Position numbers and translations under genes: made by a program. From assembly GCA_946414075.1 (NCBI GenBank), contig CAMKNA010000024.1, positions 1 through 35,373 on the forward strand: 35,373 nucleotides of DNA. Reading direction: 5' to 3'. The stretch comes from an uncultured Fibrobacter sp. (GTDB lineage: Bacteria > Fibrobacterota > Fibrobacteria > Fibrobacterales > Fibrobacteraceae). Below are positions 6,844 to 15,488 of the stretch, in pieces. A model generated the notes under the pieces. The model searched no databases and was not told the DNA's origin. It was given only the letters and a program-made list of their open reading frames with translations. Position 1 is the first letter of the stretch. Every line of letters begins with the position of its first letter.

Positions 6844-9800
6844 CTATTTTTTCTTCTTGCGGCGGACGCCCCACTTATCCTTGATCTCTTCTTCGATCTT
6901 CTTTCTTTCGTAGCGGACCACCATCTTAAACTGGACCGTATACACGCCGGCTCCTACAAAGCGGCCATTGTGGTCCTTGAAGTTCCAGTTCACGAACACC
7001 TTCTTGTCGGCATTCAAGCAGTTTCCACCAAACTTGGGGCTGTTACAAGGTACCGTAATGACGGTGTCGTTCACATATTGTCCCAAGTGGTCAAAGTAGT
7101 TCACCACGAAGGATATAAAGACCTTCTCAGGATCCAGGGAATCTAGCACCGACGGGTCCACGGAACCGTCAGATGCAATCTGTGCACGGTCCAGCAACTG
7201 CGGCACGAACCTCTCGCCAAGCTGCACCAAGTGGCCCAGAGCACCTTCCTTCTCCAGGTCTTCCTTGGTGGTAGAGCTGGGCACATAGCGCAGGTTCACG
7301 GAACTCATGGTGTGCAGGACTTCATCGCTGGCATCGAAGGTTCCCATCTGAGTAGATTCCACCAGGTGGTTCAGCAAGCCACCGATAATCACCGGCGACG
7401 GATCGTCTCCAGTCACATTGCCGAAATTATCCTGAATCTTCCCGTGGCTTCCACGGACTACCATCAACGAGTCACCCGGCATCACCATCGCTTGATCGGG
7501 ATCCAGGATAAGCGTTGCGGTAAAGCCGTCCGCAGACCATGCGATGGACATGGGTACCAAATCCAAGGTATCCTTGCCATGGATGTAGCGGAAGTAGTCC
7601 TTACCAGACACCTTCTTGATGGGTTCCGAGAAGCTCACGAGCAGGGTATCAGCCTTCTTGCCGTAATTGAGCGTCGCTCCAACAACAATCGGGGCCATCT
7701 TATCCACAACCTTCACGGGCTCCTCATTAGCGAAGATCTCACCAAAGACGGGATAGTATGTGTATATGGTGGCCGGAGGTAGCGATTCGCTTATACTGGT
7801 CACGCCCTTGGCAAGAGTCTGTGTCGAATACACATTCCATATGACCCTGGTGGGGTCCTTAGGATCTATTTTCAGGTTAGAAGGCTCCGCCTGCAGATGC
7901 GTGAGCAATCCACGACTGGTATACCAGGGGAATGTCATGTGCAGCTTTTCCAGGTCTTCCTTTTTCAAAGGCGCCGAGTAATTGATGACCACCTGGTCCA
8001 GCACCCCATCGTAATCCGTATCCCAGTACTCTACATTCTTGACTTCGGGTAGGCGGTCCACCACCGTCACAGGCACATGGCGGTCGTACTCATCGGAAGT
8101 AATGAACGGAGCATTGTTGAATGTTACATTGGGATACAGGGAGACGCTATCCTTCATATTGCCTAGGAGCTTCAGGTTTTCACCCACGAAGATAACGATA
8201 TTCTTCGACGGCAAGTAGACCTTGGACACTTGACCCAGTCCAAAGAATATCTCCTTACCCTTCTGCTTCAGCGCAATGAGCATCTCGGGATAGCTCAGGT
8301 CCTTGGGAACGATATCGATGTTGAATTCCACGAACAGGGAATCCAGGCCACCCTTGGTTGTATCCCTGATAGCATGCGCAGCCTTGATGATATTGGTCCC
8401 CAGTTCCATCAAAGGTACCTGCCGCACATATATAGCCCCATTGTCCTTGTCCCTATAAGTTATCTGGGCATAGGAACTCAAGTCTATATCGTCAGGGAAA
8501 ACGAGATCGGATACATCGCTCAATATAATCCTGTCCCGTTCCCCATTAAGCGTCGGCACTACCGCTGGAGACATCATCACGCCGTTAACCATCAAGGTCA
8601 CCGACATAATTTCCACATGGCTTGACAAAGTGTCTTGCAGCAGTATTTCCGCATAATCCAACTGACTGTCCAAATCGGAATCCTTAATCAGGGCAATCTT
8701 GCCTTCGGGAACCACTGCATAGAAATTGATGTTGTCTATCACCACCAGATTTCCGACATCGTTGGTAATGTAGATTTCGCCATTCTGGACAGGTTCCCCG
8801 GCAGTCACATAAATCGTAACGCTACCATCGGGGTTTACCTGGACCTTGATAGAATCGCCCGGAGCAGGATTCCTGGGATCCACCAAGATGAGTCCCGAAT
8901 TGCTGGTAAAGGTCAAGGAGTCTATATCGTTGCCGAAGTACTCCTTCACCTTGTCCGCACTCAGGGTTATGGCAACCACATCGCCCACCTTTGCCGAATC
9001 AATATTGGAATTCTCGCGGAAGTCCAAGGACATGCCGGTTGGGTTGTCGCTCACAGTGTACACATTCTCGCCAATGGTCACCGTTCCCGGATCACCTGGC
9101 TGCTTATCGGTAGCAGGCTTCAGCACAACTGCTTCCTGGACTACAGAATCACCCTTGTCATAATTGTCCCAAGAGGGGTTGAAATATCCCCCGCCGCCAC
9201 CGCCGCCGCCGTAGTCGTCACCACCGCCAACCGGCGTATAGTTCGATCCGCTGCTTCCGTAGTCTACTCCACCACTTCCATTGTTACTAGAGGAGCTGCC
9301 GCCACCCTGGCCATTGGAGGAATTACCTCCCTGGCCCTGGCTGCTGGTGGGATTATTTCCACCCTGGCTACTGCTGGTGGGATTTCCACCGCCCTGGCTA
9401 CTGCTGGTGGGATCTCCGCCACCCTGGCTGCTGGTGGGATCTCCGCCACCCTGGCTGCTGCTGTTGGGATCTCCGCCACCCTGGCTACTGCTGGTGGGAT
9501 CTCCGCCACCCTGACTGCTGCTGGGATCTCCGCCACCCTGACTGCTGCTGGGATCTCCGCCGCCCTGGCTGCTGCTGGGATCTCCGCCACCCTGGCTACT
9601 GCTGGTGGGATCTCCACCGCCCTGGCTGCTGGAAGATTCATGCCACTCTTCTTCCGAACTATTTCTTTCAAAACTACTAGACGAAATGCCACCGACAACA
9701 GCCGCGCTAGAGTAGACAACCTTTTCCTTGTCCAGCGGAGCCAAGTCATCCAGGAAGTTGTCAATCCACTGCATGTGAACCAATATGTTGTTGTCAATAA

Positions 9801-11127
9801 CGCGGTCCGGGTTGGCAGCATAGTCCACAAAGATTACATGGCCGGTATTACTGGCCACGAACAAGTGACCGTGACCATCCACCGTTCCCTGGTCCAGACG
9901 CCATCCCACCGTGGGAGTTCCGTGCTGGCTGGTGGCGCCATCGCACCATCCAGAGCAGTATTCGTTGGTACAGGTGGCATTTCCACCCGATCTGGATCCA
10001 ATCCATTCTCCCGTACTAGGGTCAGCCTTCTGCCTACAAGATGGCGTACGAGGTCCCGTCATATGGGTGGTATCTTCAGGGAAGAAGAATGTACGCAAGT
10101 TGATTTCCGCCAGTTTTCTGGCCTTCATCTGACCAGTCGCATCTATGTAGGGTTCAATCTGCAAGATCTTCGCGCCACCGAACAGGAAAATACTATTGGA
10201 ATATTCGTCAAATGTCGCTCCGTGGGCCCCTTCTAGGGTGTCCAGAAGAATCTTTGTTCCAAATCCAATGGGGACGGAATCCCCCACCTTGCCCTTATAG
10301 TTCTTTGCTTCCTGAGCGTTGCTGATATATTTCCAGGAGGTATCCGTAAAATACCCAAAGTAGGAGCCTTCCTTATATTGTTTTTTCAGCGCAACACTAC
10401 AGGTGTCTCCTTTAAGGTCCGTCTCGCAACCACCACCGTGGTACTCGGAATAGGTGAAGAAGGCATGACCCTGCTTATCCCACACAACCGTGGTGACCTT
10501 CTTGTCCTTGCGACGATCGTTTGAGTCTGGCCGCAATTCCACACGGAAACCCACATCAGCAAGGTCTCCGTTCTCGACAGAATAACGAGTCAAGGCGCCC
10601 GGCATACCATCGGCCCACACATACTTTTGGTTGGGATCGACCATCACATGCCAATACCCTCTATCCGCTCTCTCGCTAAAATTGGATGCGGACACATATT
10701 TCGCAGCCGATTGCTTACTCACACAATGAGCGGAATCTGTAGCAGAAGCTTCCTTGGCCACCTTATAAAGCTGCGGACCCTGGCCGGCAACAATCAGGTA
10801 ACCATCGGTAGGATGGTGCATAATGCCGTCGGCACCACCAGTATTGTCATGAGCGCCTGTCCTACAGACGGTTTGCTTGTTCAACAGACGCAGATAACCC
10901 AGACCGTCATAGAAGTAATCAATCTTCTTGACTCGGTCGTTTCCGACATACTTGGTATAGTACAGCGTGGCATTAGTGGAAGACTGTTCCACGATGTCGC
11001 CTATCTGCTGGATCCAAATGCCCGTAGCAGGGTTCTCCGGAGCACCCTCCGGAGTGGCTACTCCGGCAAACGCAAGGGCCGCTGCCGAAAGAATCGCCAC
11101 CATCAAGTTTTTAGCCATCTTTTTCAT
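6844..11127 (-). CDS. Very large secreted protein: propeller-like N-terminus, SSSQGGGDP linker, Ig-like domains, FlgD-like C-terminus
   Basis: 1427 residues. The start is supported by AGAGG eight bases upstream; residues 1-23 are a signal peptide (AALAFAGVA). Residues ~24-490 contain repeated short strands with phrases such as MHHPTDGYLIVAG, YVWADGMPGALTRY and DGHGHLFVASNTGHVIFVDY, suggesting a beta-propeller-like sensor or binding domain. Residues ~495-660 are a Ser/Gly linker with ten SSSQGGGDP-type units and a Gly run. Then Ig-like/surface domains, including DTDYDGVLD and VSFSEPI units shared with the next protein. Residues ~1350-1405 (VFVNWNFKDHNGRFVGAGVYTVQFKM) resemble FlgD-type Ig folds seen at secreted-protein C-termini. 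It lies 21 bases after the stop of its relative and ends in a basic RRKKKK tail. Adhesin or surface-layer role is inference. Confidence 0.7.
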   Translation of the reverse strand: MKKMAKNLMVAILSAAALAFAGVATPEGAPENPATGIWIQQIGDIVEQSSTNATLYYTKYVGNDRVKKIDYFYDGLGYLRLLNKQTVCRTGAHDNTGGADGIMHHPTDGYLIVAGQGPQLYKVAKEASATDSAHCVSKQSAAKYVSASNFSERADRGYWHVMVDPNQKYVWADGMPGALTRYSVENGDLADVGFRVELRPDSNDRRKDKKVTTVVWDKQGHAFFTYSEYHGGGCETDLKGDTCSVALKKQYKEGSYFGYFTDTSWKYISNAQEAKNYKGKVGDSVPIGFGTKILLDTLEGAHGATFDEYSNSIFLFGGAKILQIEPYIDATGQMKARKLAEINLRTFFFPEDTTHMTGPRTPSCRQKADPSTGEWIGSRSGGNATCTNEYCSGWCDGATSQHGTPTVGWRLDQGTVDGHGHLFVASNTGHVIFVDYAANPDRVIDNNILVHMQWIDNFLDDLAPLDKEKVVYSSAAVVGGISSSSFERNSSEEEWHESSSSQGGGDPTSSSQGGGDPSSSQGGGDPSSSQGGGDPSSSQGGGDPTSSSQGGGDPNSSSQGGGDPTSSQGGGDPTSSSQGGGNPTSSSQGGNNPTSSQGQGGNSSNGQGGGSSSSNNGSGGVDYGSSGSNYTPVGGGDDYGGGGGGGGYFNPSWDNYDKGDSVVQEAVVLKPATDKQPGDPGTVTIGENVYTVSDNPTGMSLDFRENSNIDSAKVGDVVAITLSADKVKEYFGNDIDSLTFTSNSGLILVDPRNPAPGDSIKVQVNPDGSVTIYVTAGEPVQNGEIYITNDVGNLVVIDNINFYAVVPEGKIALIKDSDLDSQLDYAEILLQDTLSSHVEIMSVTLMVNGVMMSPAVVPTLNGERDRIILSDVSDLVFPDDIDLSSYAQITYRDKDNGAIYVRQVPLMELGTNIIKAAHAIRDTTKGGLDSLFVEFNIDIVPKDLSYPEMLIALKQKGKEIFFGLGQVSKVYLPSKNIVIFVGENLKLLGNMKDSVSLYPNVTFNNAPFITSDEYDRHVPVTVVDRLPEVKNVEYWDTDYDGVLDQVVINYSAPLKKEDLEKLHMTFPWYTSRGLLTHLQAEPSNLKIDPKDPTRVIWNVYSTQTLAKGVTSISESLPPATIYTYYPVFGEIFANEEPVKVVDKMAPIVVGATLNYGKKADTLLVSFSEPIKKVSGKDYFRYIHGKDTLDLVPMSIAWSADGFTATLILDPDQAMVMPGDSLMVVRGSHGKIQDNFGNVTGDDPSPVIIGGLLNHLVESTQMGTFDASDEVLHTMSSVNLRYVPSSTTKEDLEKEGALGHLVQLGERFVPQLLDRAQIASDGSVDPSVLDSLDPEKVFISFVVNYFDHLGQYVNDTVITVPCNSPKFGGNCLNADKKVFVNWNFKDHNGRFVGAGVYTVQFKMVVRYERKKIEEEIKDKWGVRRKKKK
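9330..9640 (-). repeat. Coding tandem repeat: SSSQGGGDP units in the large secreted protein
   Basis: Ten consecutive units of 9-11 residues (S2-4-QGGGDP with T, S or N following; the last two degenerate to QGGGNP and QGGNNP) are encoded by near-identical 27-33 base units. It is a flexible interdomain linker by composition. Such DNA is prone to copy-number change by slippage. Confidence 0.85.
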
Positions 11128-11148
11128 AGCGCTAACCTCTGAAAGAAT

Positions 11149-13911
11149 CTAGTCCCCAAGATCCAATCCGCCCTTGCCGGCGCGGATACCCCAGTTATAG
11201 ATCCTTTCAACTTTAAAACTATTCTTTGCACCGTAGACATTAATCTTGAACTGTGCAACATAAACTCCTACACCAACCTTGCGACCTTCGCTGGACCGCA
11301 TGTTCCAGCGAACATACATCTTCTTGGCATGCTCAAAGCAATTGCCATCAAAAGCATCCTTATCGCTGCACTTTACCTTATTCGAGGCGCCGCCAACATA
11401 GGCGCCCAGGTTGGTAAACACCTTCAGCTCCCATGAAAGCCCAACATCATCAAGGTTCATCTTATCCACACCCGAAGAGTCTTCTTCCATGACTGTCGCA
11501 AAACTTATGTCCATAAGGATACCCAAGGACTTTCTCATCTCGTCATCCATAGGTTTGTCAGCATCGACAAACTTCTCCGTAAATGCAGCCCTGTCGGCCA
11601 AAAGCACCGCACGGTCCAAAGTGGCTAGAGAAGTGGACTGCATCAGCACACGGGGGTCGCCCTTGACCATCACCGGCTGGGACTTGGGAGAAACGCCGTT
11701 TCCGTCCAGGTCCGCAATCTTCGCCTTCCCGAAATCGAACTTCAGGGAATCGGCCGGGTTCAGGCGTTCCGCAAGGGGCACGCCGTTTTGCAGATGGAGC
11801 TTCACGGATTTGCCGTCCTTGCTCCACTCCAGCGAACTGAAGGGGATAGACACCCACTGGCCATCCACCTTGAACTTGAAACATTCAGACAGGTCGGCCA
11901 GATCTTCCATAGCTTCGCGGTTCACAGGTTCGGAGAAGCTGATGGTCAGTACATCGGCCTCCATCTTCTGGAAGGACTCCGGTTCCAGGAAGGTGCCCGC
12001 AATCACGGGAGACATACGGTCGTGCATGGTGCAGCCGTAGGTTTCCATCTTGGTAGAGCCGTCCGCCTGGACCACGGGCTTCGTGACCTTGGCAAAACCA
12101 TACTTGAGGCTGTCCACATCGATGCCGGCGGTATCCACATAGGTAAGCATCCGCTGTACATCGAACTTGGTGGAATCCACCGTAATGGAAAGCATTAGGC
12201 CGTCCTTGGAGAGCTTCACAAAGTTGGTATCCGTCAGGTCGGGCCTAATCTCCAGCACATTGCCCTGGTTGTCCAACCAGTACAGGACCACTTCCATCTC
12301 TTCCAGGTCCTTCTTGGAGATGGGCTCCTTGAAGGCCACCGTGGCGCTGTCCATACGACCGTCGCCGTCCTTGTCGTAGAAGCCGTTCCGTTCGTCATCC
12401 ACATAGTTCTTGCCCGAATTGGAAATCTTCACGGGGTTGTTCTTGCCCGTCTTGTTTCCGTCGGCAGCCTTGATGAGACCATCCGGACACTTGTCCTTGG
12501 CGCAGGAGGTGGCTATCTCGATTTCATGGCCTTCCTTGACAGAATTCTTGGGAACCTTGAACTTCCAAACGCGGTCGTCTCCACCTACGCCTTTTTCTAC
12601 AGCTTCCATGGACAGGGGAACCCCGTCCAGGAGGAATCCGTAGCCCGAGGTCCAGCGGGAATCCAAGGGCTTGTTGAAACTGAGAATCACATAGTCAAAC
12701 TCACCGTCGCCCGGTTCAAGGGTGGCCGTCTGGATAACGGGGCCTATGCGGTCCTGAATGGCGGTGGATAGGGTTCCATCCGCTCCAGACACCGAGGACG
12801 AGGCATGTACTCTCAGCGAGCCCTTTCCTTCGCCATCGGGAATTGTAGTCTTGACGCCGGAAAGGCCAATCAGATGATCGGTGGAATCAATGTCTCCGCT
12901 AAACAGCGTATAACCACCATCGGTGGGCCAATTGTACTCGTAGTCCTCTAAAGAAACCCCGTTCATCTGGCCATTGAAGTAGGCCGCGATGCTGTCGCCT
13001 ACACCGTCGCCGTCGGTGTCGTAGATAAAGGCGCTATCCAGAGTGGGCAGTCCGTAATTCACAAACTGCACCCCATCGGGGAAAACTGCCGATGTGCGAA
13101 ATTCATAATTGCCACCGCCCTGATCCAAAGGAGATGAATTCAAGGTGAAGTCTACATCGGAAAGAGCAAGTTCCGACGAGATGATGAACGAAGACCTGCC
13201 ATCCACAATCGAGTCCAGCAGCATGGTGGTTCCATTCACTATCACCTTACCCAGCTTTTTGCCACCATTGCTCCGAAATTCGAGACCTTCGCTGGCGTCG
13301 GAAATAAAGTAATGCATCTTCTTTATCGCCGTATCTAGTTTTCCAGTGTTGGGACCCACAGGGACCACCGCCTGCACATACACAGGCATGGATTCCCCCG
13401 CATTCAGCTGTATTTCTGACAAATCGGTAATTTCGGACTTACAATCCACATCTTCACAAAAACGAATCTGTGGGGCATAGAAGTTGAAGAAGAACTCCAC
13501 ATTTACGCTGTTCAGGCCTGCATCGACAGATACACCCAAGGCGACATTGGATGCCGGGTAGACGCCCCAGGCAGAAATCCTCACTGCACTATCGGCAGCA
13601 TTCGATGTGTAGCTGTCTGCATGCTTAACGGTATCTTCGCCTACCGTGAAATAGACATTTTCCCCGGCACCGGCATCTGGAGCGTAAACATATAGAACCT
13701 TGTTCGGAATCTTCTTGCCATCTGCCCCTTTCACATAGAGGCCTACTTCACGGCCCTTCGTTTCGTCCCATATCAAGGGCAAATAATAAGTCCTGGCCTC
13801 GTCGCAGTTTATCGCGGCCATTTCGCAATCCGTGTCGGCAAAACCGCCTGCCGCCAAAAGCAGCAGAACCCCCACAAATAGGAAAAACCCATTTTGTTTT
13901 TTCGCCAACAT
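11149..13911 (-). CDS. Large secreted protein with calcium-loop-like repeats and FlgD-like C-terminus
   Basis: 920 residues from ATG 13911, preferred over two upstream in-frame Met because GTGAGG lies seven bases before it and the signal peptide starts there (LAKKQNGFFLFVGVLLLLAAGGFA). The mature protein begins with Cys-containing strands, then repeated Ig-like modules. DTDGDGVGDS and DKDGDGRMDS look like Asp-rich Ca-binding loops. The MSPVIAG...LTISFSEPV and CxxKDxxGNCFxxxKKMYVRWNMRSSEGRKVGVGVYVAQFKI stretches (here abbreviated) correspond to equivalents in the 1427-residue protein, so the two are paralogous over their C-terminal halves. It is the first gene of a two-gene leftward unit; a candidate promoter is at 13980-14008. 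Secreted or surface location is likely; biochemical role unknown. Confidence 0.7.
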   Translation of the reverse strand: MLAKKQNGFFLFVGVLLLLAAGGFADTDCEMAAINCDEARTYYLPLIWDETKGREVGLYVKGADGKKIPNKVLYVYAPDAGAGENVYFTVGEDTVKHADSYTSNAADSAVRISAWGVYPASNVALGVSVDAGLNSVNVEFFFNFYAPQIRFCEDVDCKSEITDLSEIQLNAGESMPVYVQAVVPVGPNTGKLDTAIKKMHYFISDASEGLEFRSNGGKKLGKVIVNGTTMLLDSIVDGRSSFIISSELALSDVDFTLNSSPLDQGGGNYEFRTSAVFPDGVQFVNYGLPTLDSAFIYDTDGDGVGDSIAAYFNGQMNGVSLEDYEYNWPTDGGYTLFSGDIDSTDHLIGLSGVKTTIPDGEGKGSLRVHASSSVSGADGTLSTAIQDRIGPVIQTATLEPGDGEFDYVILSFNKPLDSRWTSGYGFLLDGVPLSMEAVEKGVGGDDRVWKFKVPKNSVKEGHEIEIATSCAKDKCPDGLIKAADGNKTGKNNPVKISNSGKNYVDDERNGFYDKDGDGRMDSATVAFKEPISKKDLEEMEVVLYWLDNQGNVLEIRPDLTDTNFVKLSKDGLMLSITVDSTKFDVQRMLTYVDTAGIDVDSLKYGFAKVTKPVVQADGSTKMETYGCTMHDRMSPVIAGTFLEPESFQKMEADVLTISFSEPVNREAMEDLADLSECFKFKVDGQWVSIPFSSLEWSKDGKSVKLHLQNGVPLAERLNPADSLKFDFGKAKIADLDGNGVSPKSQPVMVKGDPRVLMQSTSLATLDRAVLLADRAAFTEKFVDADKPMDDEMRKSLGILMDISFATVMEEDSSGVDKMNLDDVGLSWELKVFTNLGAYVGGASNKVKCSDKDAFDGNCFEHAKKMYVRWNMRSSEGRKVGVGVYVAQFKINVYGAKNSFKVERIYNWGIRAGKGGLDLGD

Positions 13912-13979
13912 AGTAGCCTCACTCTTTCTCAACATAACGCCAAACACGCCCAATGATAAACTTGGGCACCGACACCCTA

Positions 13980-14008
13980 AAAATATGTTTTTTCGGGGAT
14001 TTGTGCAA
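13980..14008 (-). promoter_or_regulatory. Candidate sigma-70 promoter for the two large secreted-protein genes
   Basis: Read on the - strand: TTGCAC, 17 bases, TATTTT. The -10 box ends 69 bases before the ATG at 13911. The spacing is ideal and the hexamers are moderate. Confidence 0.45.
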
Positions 14009-14027
14009 ACAGAAAATGCCGTAACTT

Positions 14028-14051
14028 CCCTAATCTAGGGCTGTTACAGCC
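14028..14051. repeat. Two overlapping short inverted repeats downstream of hemW
   Basis: CCCTA-ATC-TAGGG (14028-14040) and GGCTG-TTA-CAGCC (14039-14051) share two bases, so only one hairpin can form at a time. No T-run follows on the - strand, so this is not a standard terminator for hemW. Confidence 0.4.
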
Positions 14052-14093
14052 GTTTTCCGATAAAAGTGTGATTTAGCCGACATACAACGGGCA

Positions 14094-15230
14094 TTATTCC
14101 AAATTGGAATACAGGTCGGCCACCACGGTATCCATAAAGAGCCAGCCGTCCCCATCGAGAACTAGCCGGCCGCCCTGCCGTTTCAAGTAGCCCTGCCCTA
14201 CCCACTTGGAGACGGTCTTTTCAGAAGGCCCGACACCCAGTTTTTGCAGGGCGGCCATGTCCAGACCATACTTTGTTCGTAACGAGAGCTGGACCAGTTC
14301 CGCAACGGCTTCATCATGACCGACGGGGTCCTTGATGAGCATCTCTTCTGGGCAGCCGGACTCTATGTAGCGGCGCCATTCGGGATAGCGGTCGGGGGCA
14401 TGGAATCGCACCCCACCGAAGAATCCGTGGGCCGAAGGCCCAAAAGCCAGGTACTGCCCCCGGCGCCAGTAGTTCAAGTTGTGGAGGCTTTCTTCACCGG
14501 TGCGGGCAAAGTTCGACACTTCGTAACGCTCAAAGCCCTTGGATTCAAGAAGCCTGACGCCTTCCCGGTACATGTCGCCGTACAGGTCCTCGTCCACCTG
14601 GACCAGGCCCTTTTCAAGACGGTGGCCAAGCCTTGTACGGGGGTCCACCTTGAGTCCGTAAAAACTGACATGCCCCAGCGGGTATGCCGACAGGGCGTCC
14701 AGGTCTTCCAGAAACTGCGACACCGTCTGTCCCGGCAAGTTGAACATCAGGTCCGCCGTCACCCGGAGACCCGGCTGCGACAGCAGCCGCTCCAGAGCGG
14801 CAAGGCCCGATTCCGGCGTGTGCCGACGGCCCACCGCCTGCAAAAGCTCCGGCCTAAAGCTCTGGAGCCCGATGCTTGCCCGCATGATTCCGTTTTCCAC
14901 CGCCACCGCAAGGCGTTCAGCATCGGTGGTCTCCGGGTTGAACTCCATGGTGGATTCCTTCAGGGAAAAGAGGGGCACACCGGCTTCACCCAATATGGAA
15001 AATAGCCTAAAAAGCTCTTCCGGAGACAAAAGGGAGGGGGTCCCGCCCCCCAGGTAAAGGGATTCCACCTGCGCAAGGGCACCAGGGTGGCGCTCCGAAA
15101 AGGCCGAAATTTCGCGGGAAAGCAGGTCCAGGTATTCCCCGTGGAGCCGACTCGGCCCCTGGATCGTGAAAAAGTCGCAATAATCGCAGATTTTTTCGCA
15201 GAAGGGGATATGTATGTAGAGACCTAGCAT
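14094..15230 (-). CDS. hemW: HemW-like radical SAM heme chaperone
   Basis: 378 residues, the same length as E. coli HemW. The N-terminus MLGLYIHIPFCEKICDYCDF carries the radical SAM CX3CX2C cluster motif (Cys11, Cys15, Cys18) with the following aromatic residue, and YLGGGTPSLL is the family's SAM-binding glycine motif. The later YGLKVDPRTRLGHRLEKG, ARTGEESLHNLNYWRRGQYLAFGPSAHGF stretch (abbreviated) is typical of HemW; the protein ends with a small winged C-terminal domain. HemW binds heme and hands it to respiratory enzymes; many are misnamed oxygen-independent coproporphyrinogen oxidase. True HemN has a longer N-terminus and a fourth cysteine pattern not seen here. Only a weak GGA precedes ATG. 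It is divergent from the next gene. Confidence 0.9.
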   Translation of the reverse strand: MLGLYIHIPFCEKICDYCDFFTIQGPSRLHGEYLDLLSREISAFSERHPGALAQVESLYLGGGTPSLLSPEELFRLFSILGEAGVPLFSLKESTMEFNPETTDAERLAVAVENGIMRASIGLQSFRPELLQAVGRRHTPESGLAALERLLSQPGLRVTADLMFNLPGQTVSQFLEDLDALSAYPLGHVSFYGLKVDPRTRLGHRLEKGLVQVDEDLYGDMYREGVRLLESKGFERYEVSNFARTGEESLHNLNYWRRGQYLAFGPSAHGFFGGVRFHAPDRYPEWRRYIESGCPEEMLIKDPVGHDEAVAELVQLSLRTKYGLDMAALQKLGVGPSEKTVSKWVGQGYLKRQGGRLVLDGDGWLFMDTVVADLYSNLE

Positions 15231-15295
15231 TATCCAAAAAATAGCTTATGGTTGTTGCCTGCAGGGAAAAATAATGTAGATTAGGAGAAAAACGG

Positions 15296-15484
15296 GTGTT
15301 TGCAATGGATAAAGCGACAAAGGACAAAATCAAGAGATTCCTGAAGAAGCGGGCGCCCCTGTGGGTGTTCCTGACCCTTGCAACCATCATCTTTTTCCTG
15401 TCTTCCACCCTTCTCATGGGAGAATCCTACAAGGACATCATCCTGATCGCCATGATCTGGGCGCTCCCCCTCTTTATCCACTAG
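15296..15484 (+). CDS. Small membrane protein upstream of nucleotide cyclase (62 aa)
   Basis: GTG 15296 is preferred because AGGAG lies eight bases upstream; an in-frame ATG at 15305 would place that signal 17 bases away. The product has a basic N-terminus (KATKDKIKRFLKKRAP) and two hydrophobic stretches (LWVFLTLATIIFFLSSTLL and IILIAMIWALPLFI), so it likely spans the membrane with positive residues inside. It ends four bases before the cyclase start and is probably translated with it. No family recognised; a small partner of the cyclase's membrane domain is a guess. Confidence 0.6.
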   Translation: MFAMDKATKDKIKRFLKKRAPLWVFLTLATIIFFLSSTLLMGESYKDIILIAMIWALPLFIH

Positions 15485-15488
15485 ACCT

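Noticed and set aside
9330..9640. Regular DNA repeats that could look like a CRISPR array
   Set aside because: Units are directly adjacent, in frame and encode SSSQGGGDP; there are no unique spacers and no cas genes.
8635..10236. A 533-codon + strand frame opposite the 1427-residue secreted protein
   Set aside because: Its Ala/Thr/Gly repeats are just the complement of the QGGGDP repeat; no start signal or domain.
15230..15296. Possible promoter TTGCCT-16-TAGATT for the small membrane protein/cyclase unit
   Set aside because: Both hexamers and spacing are weak; not enough to report as a feature.
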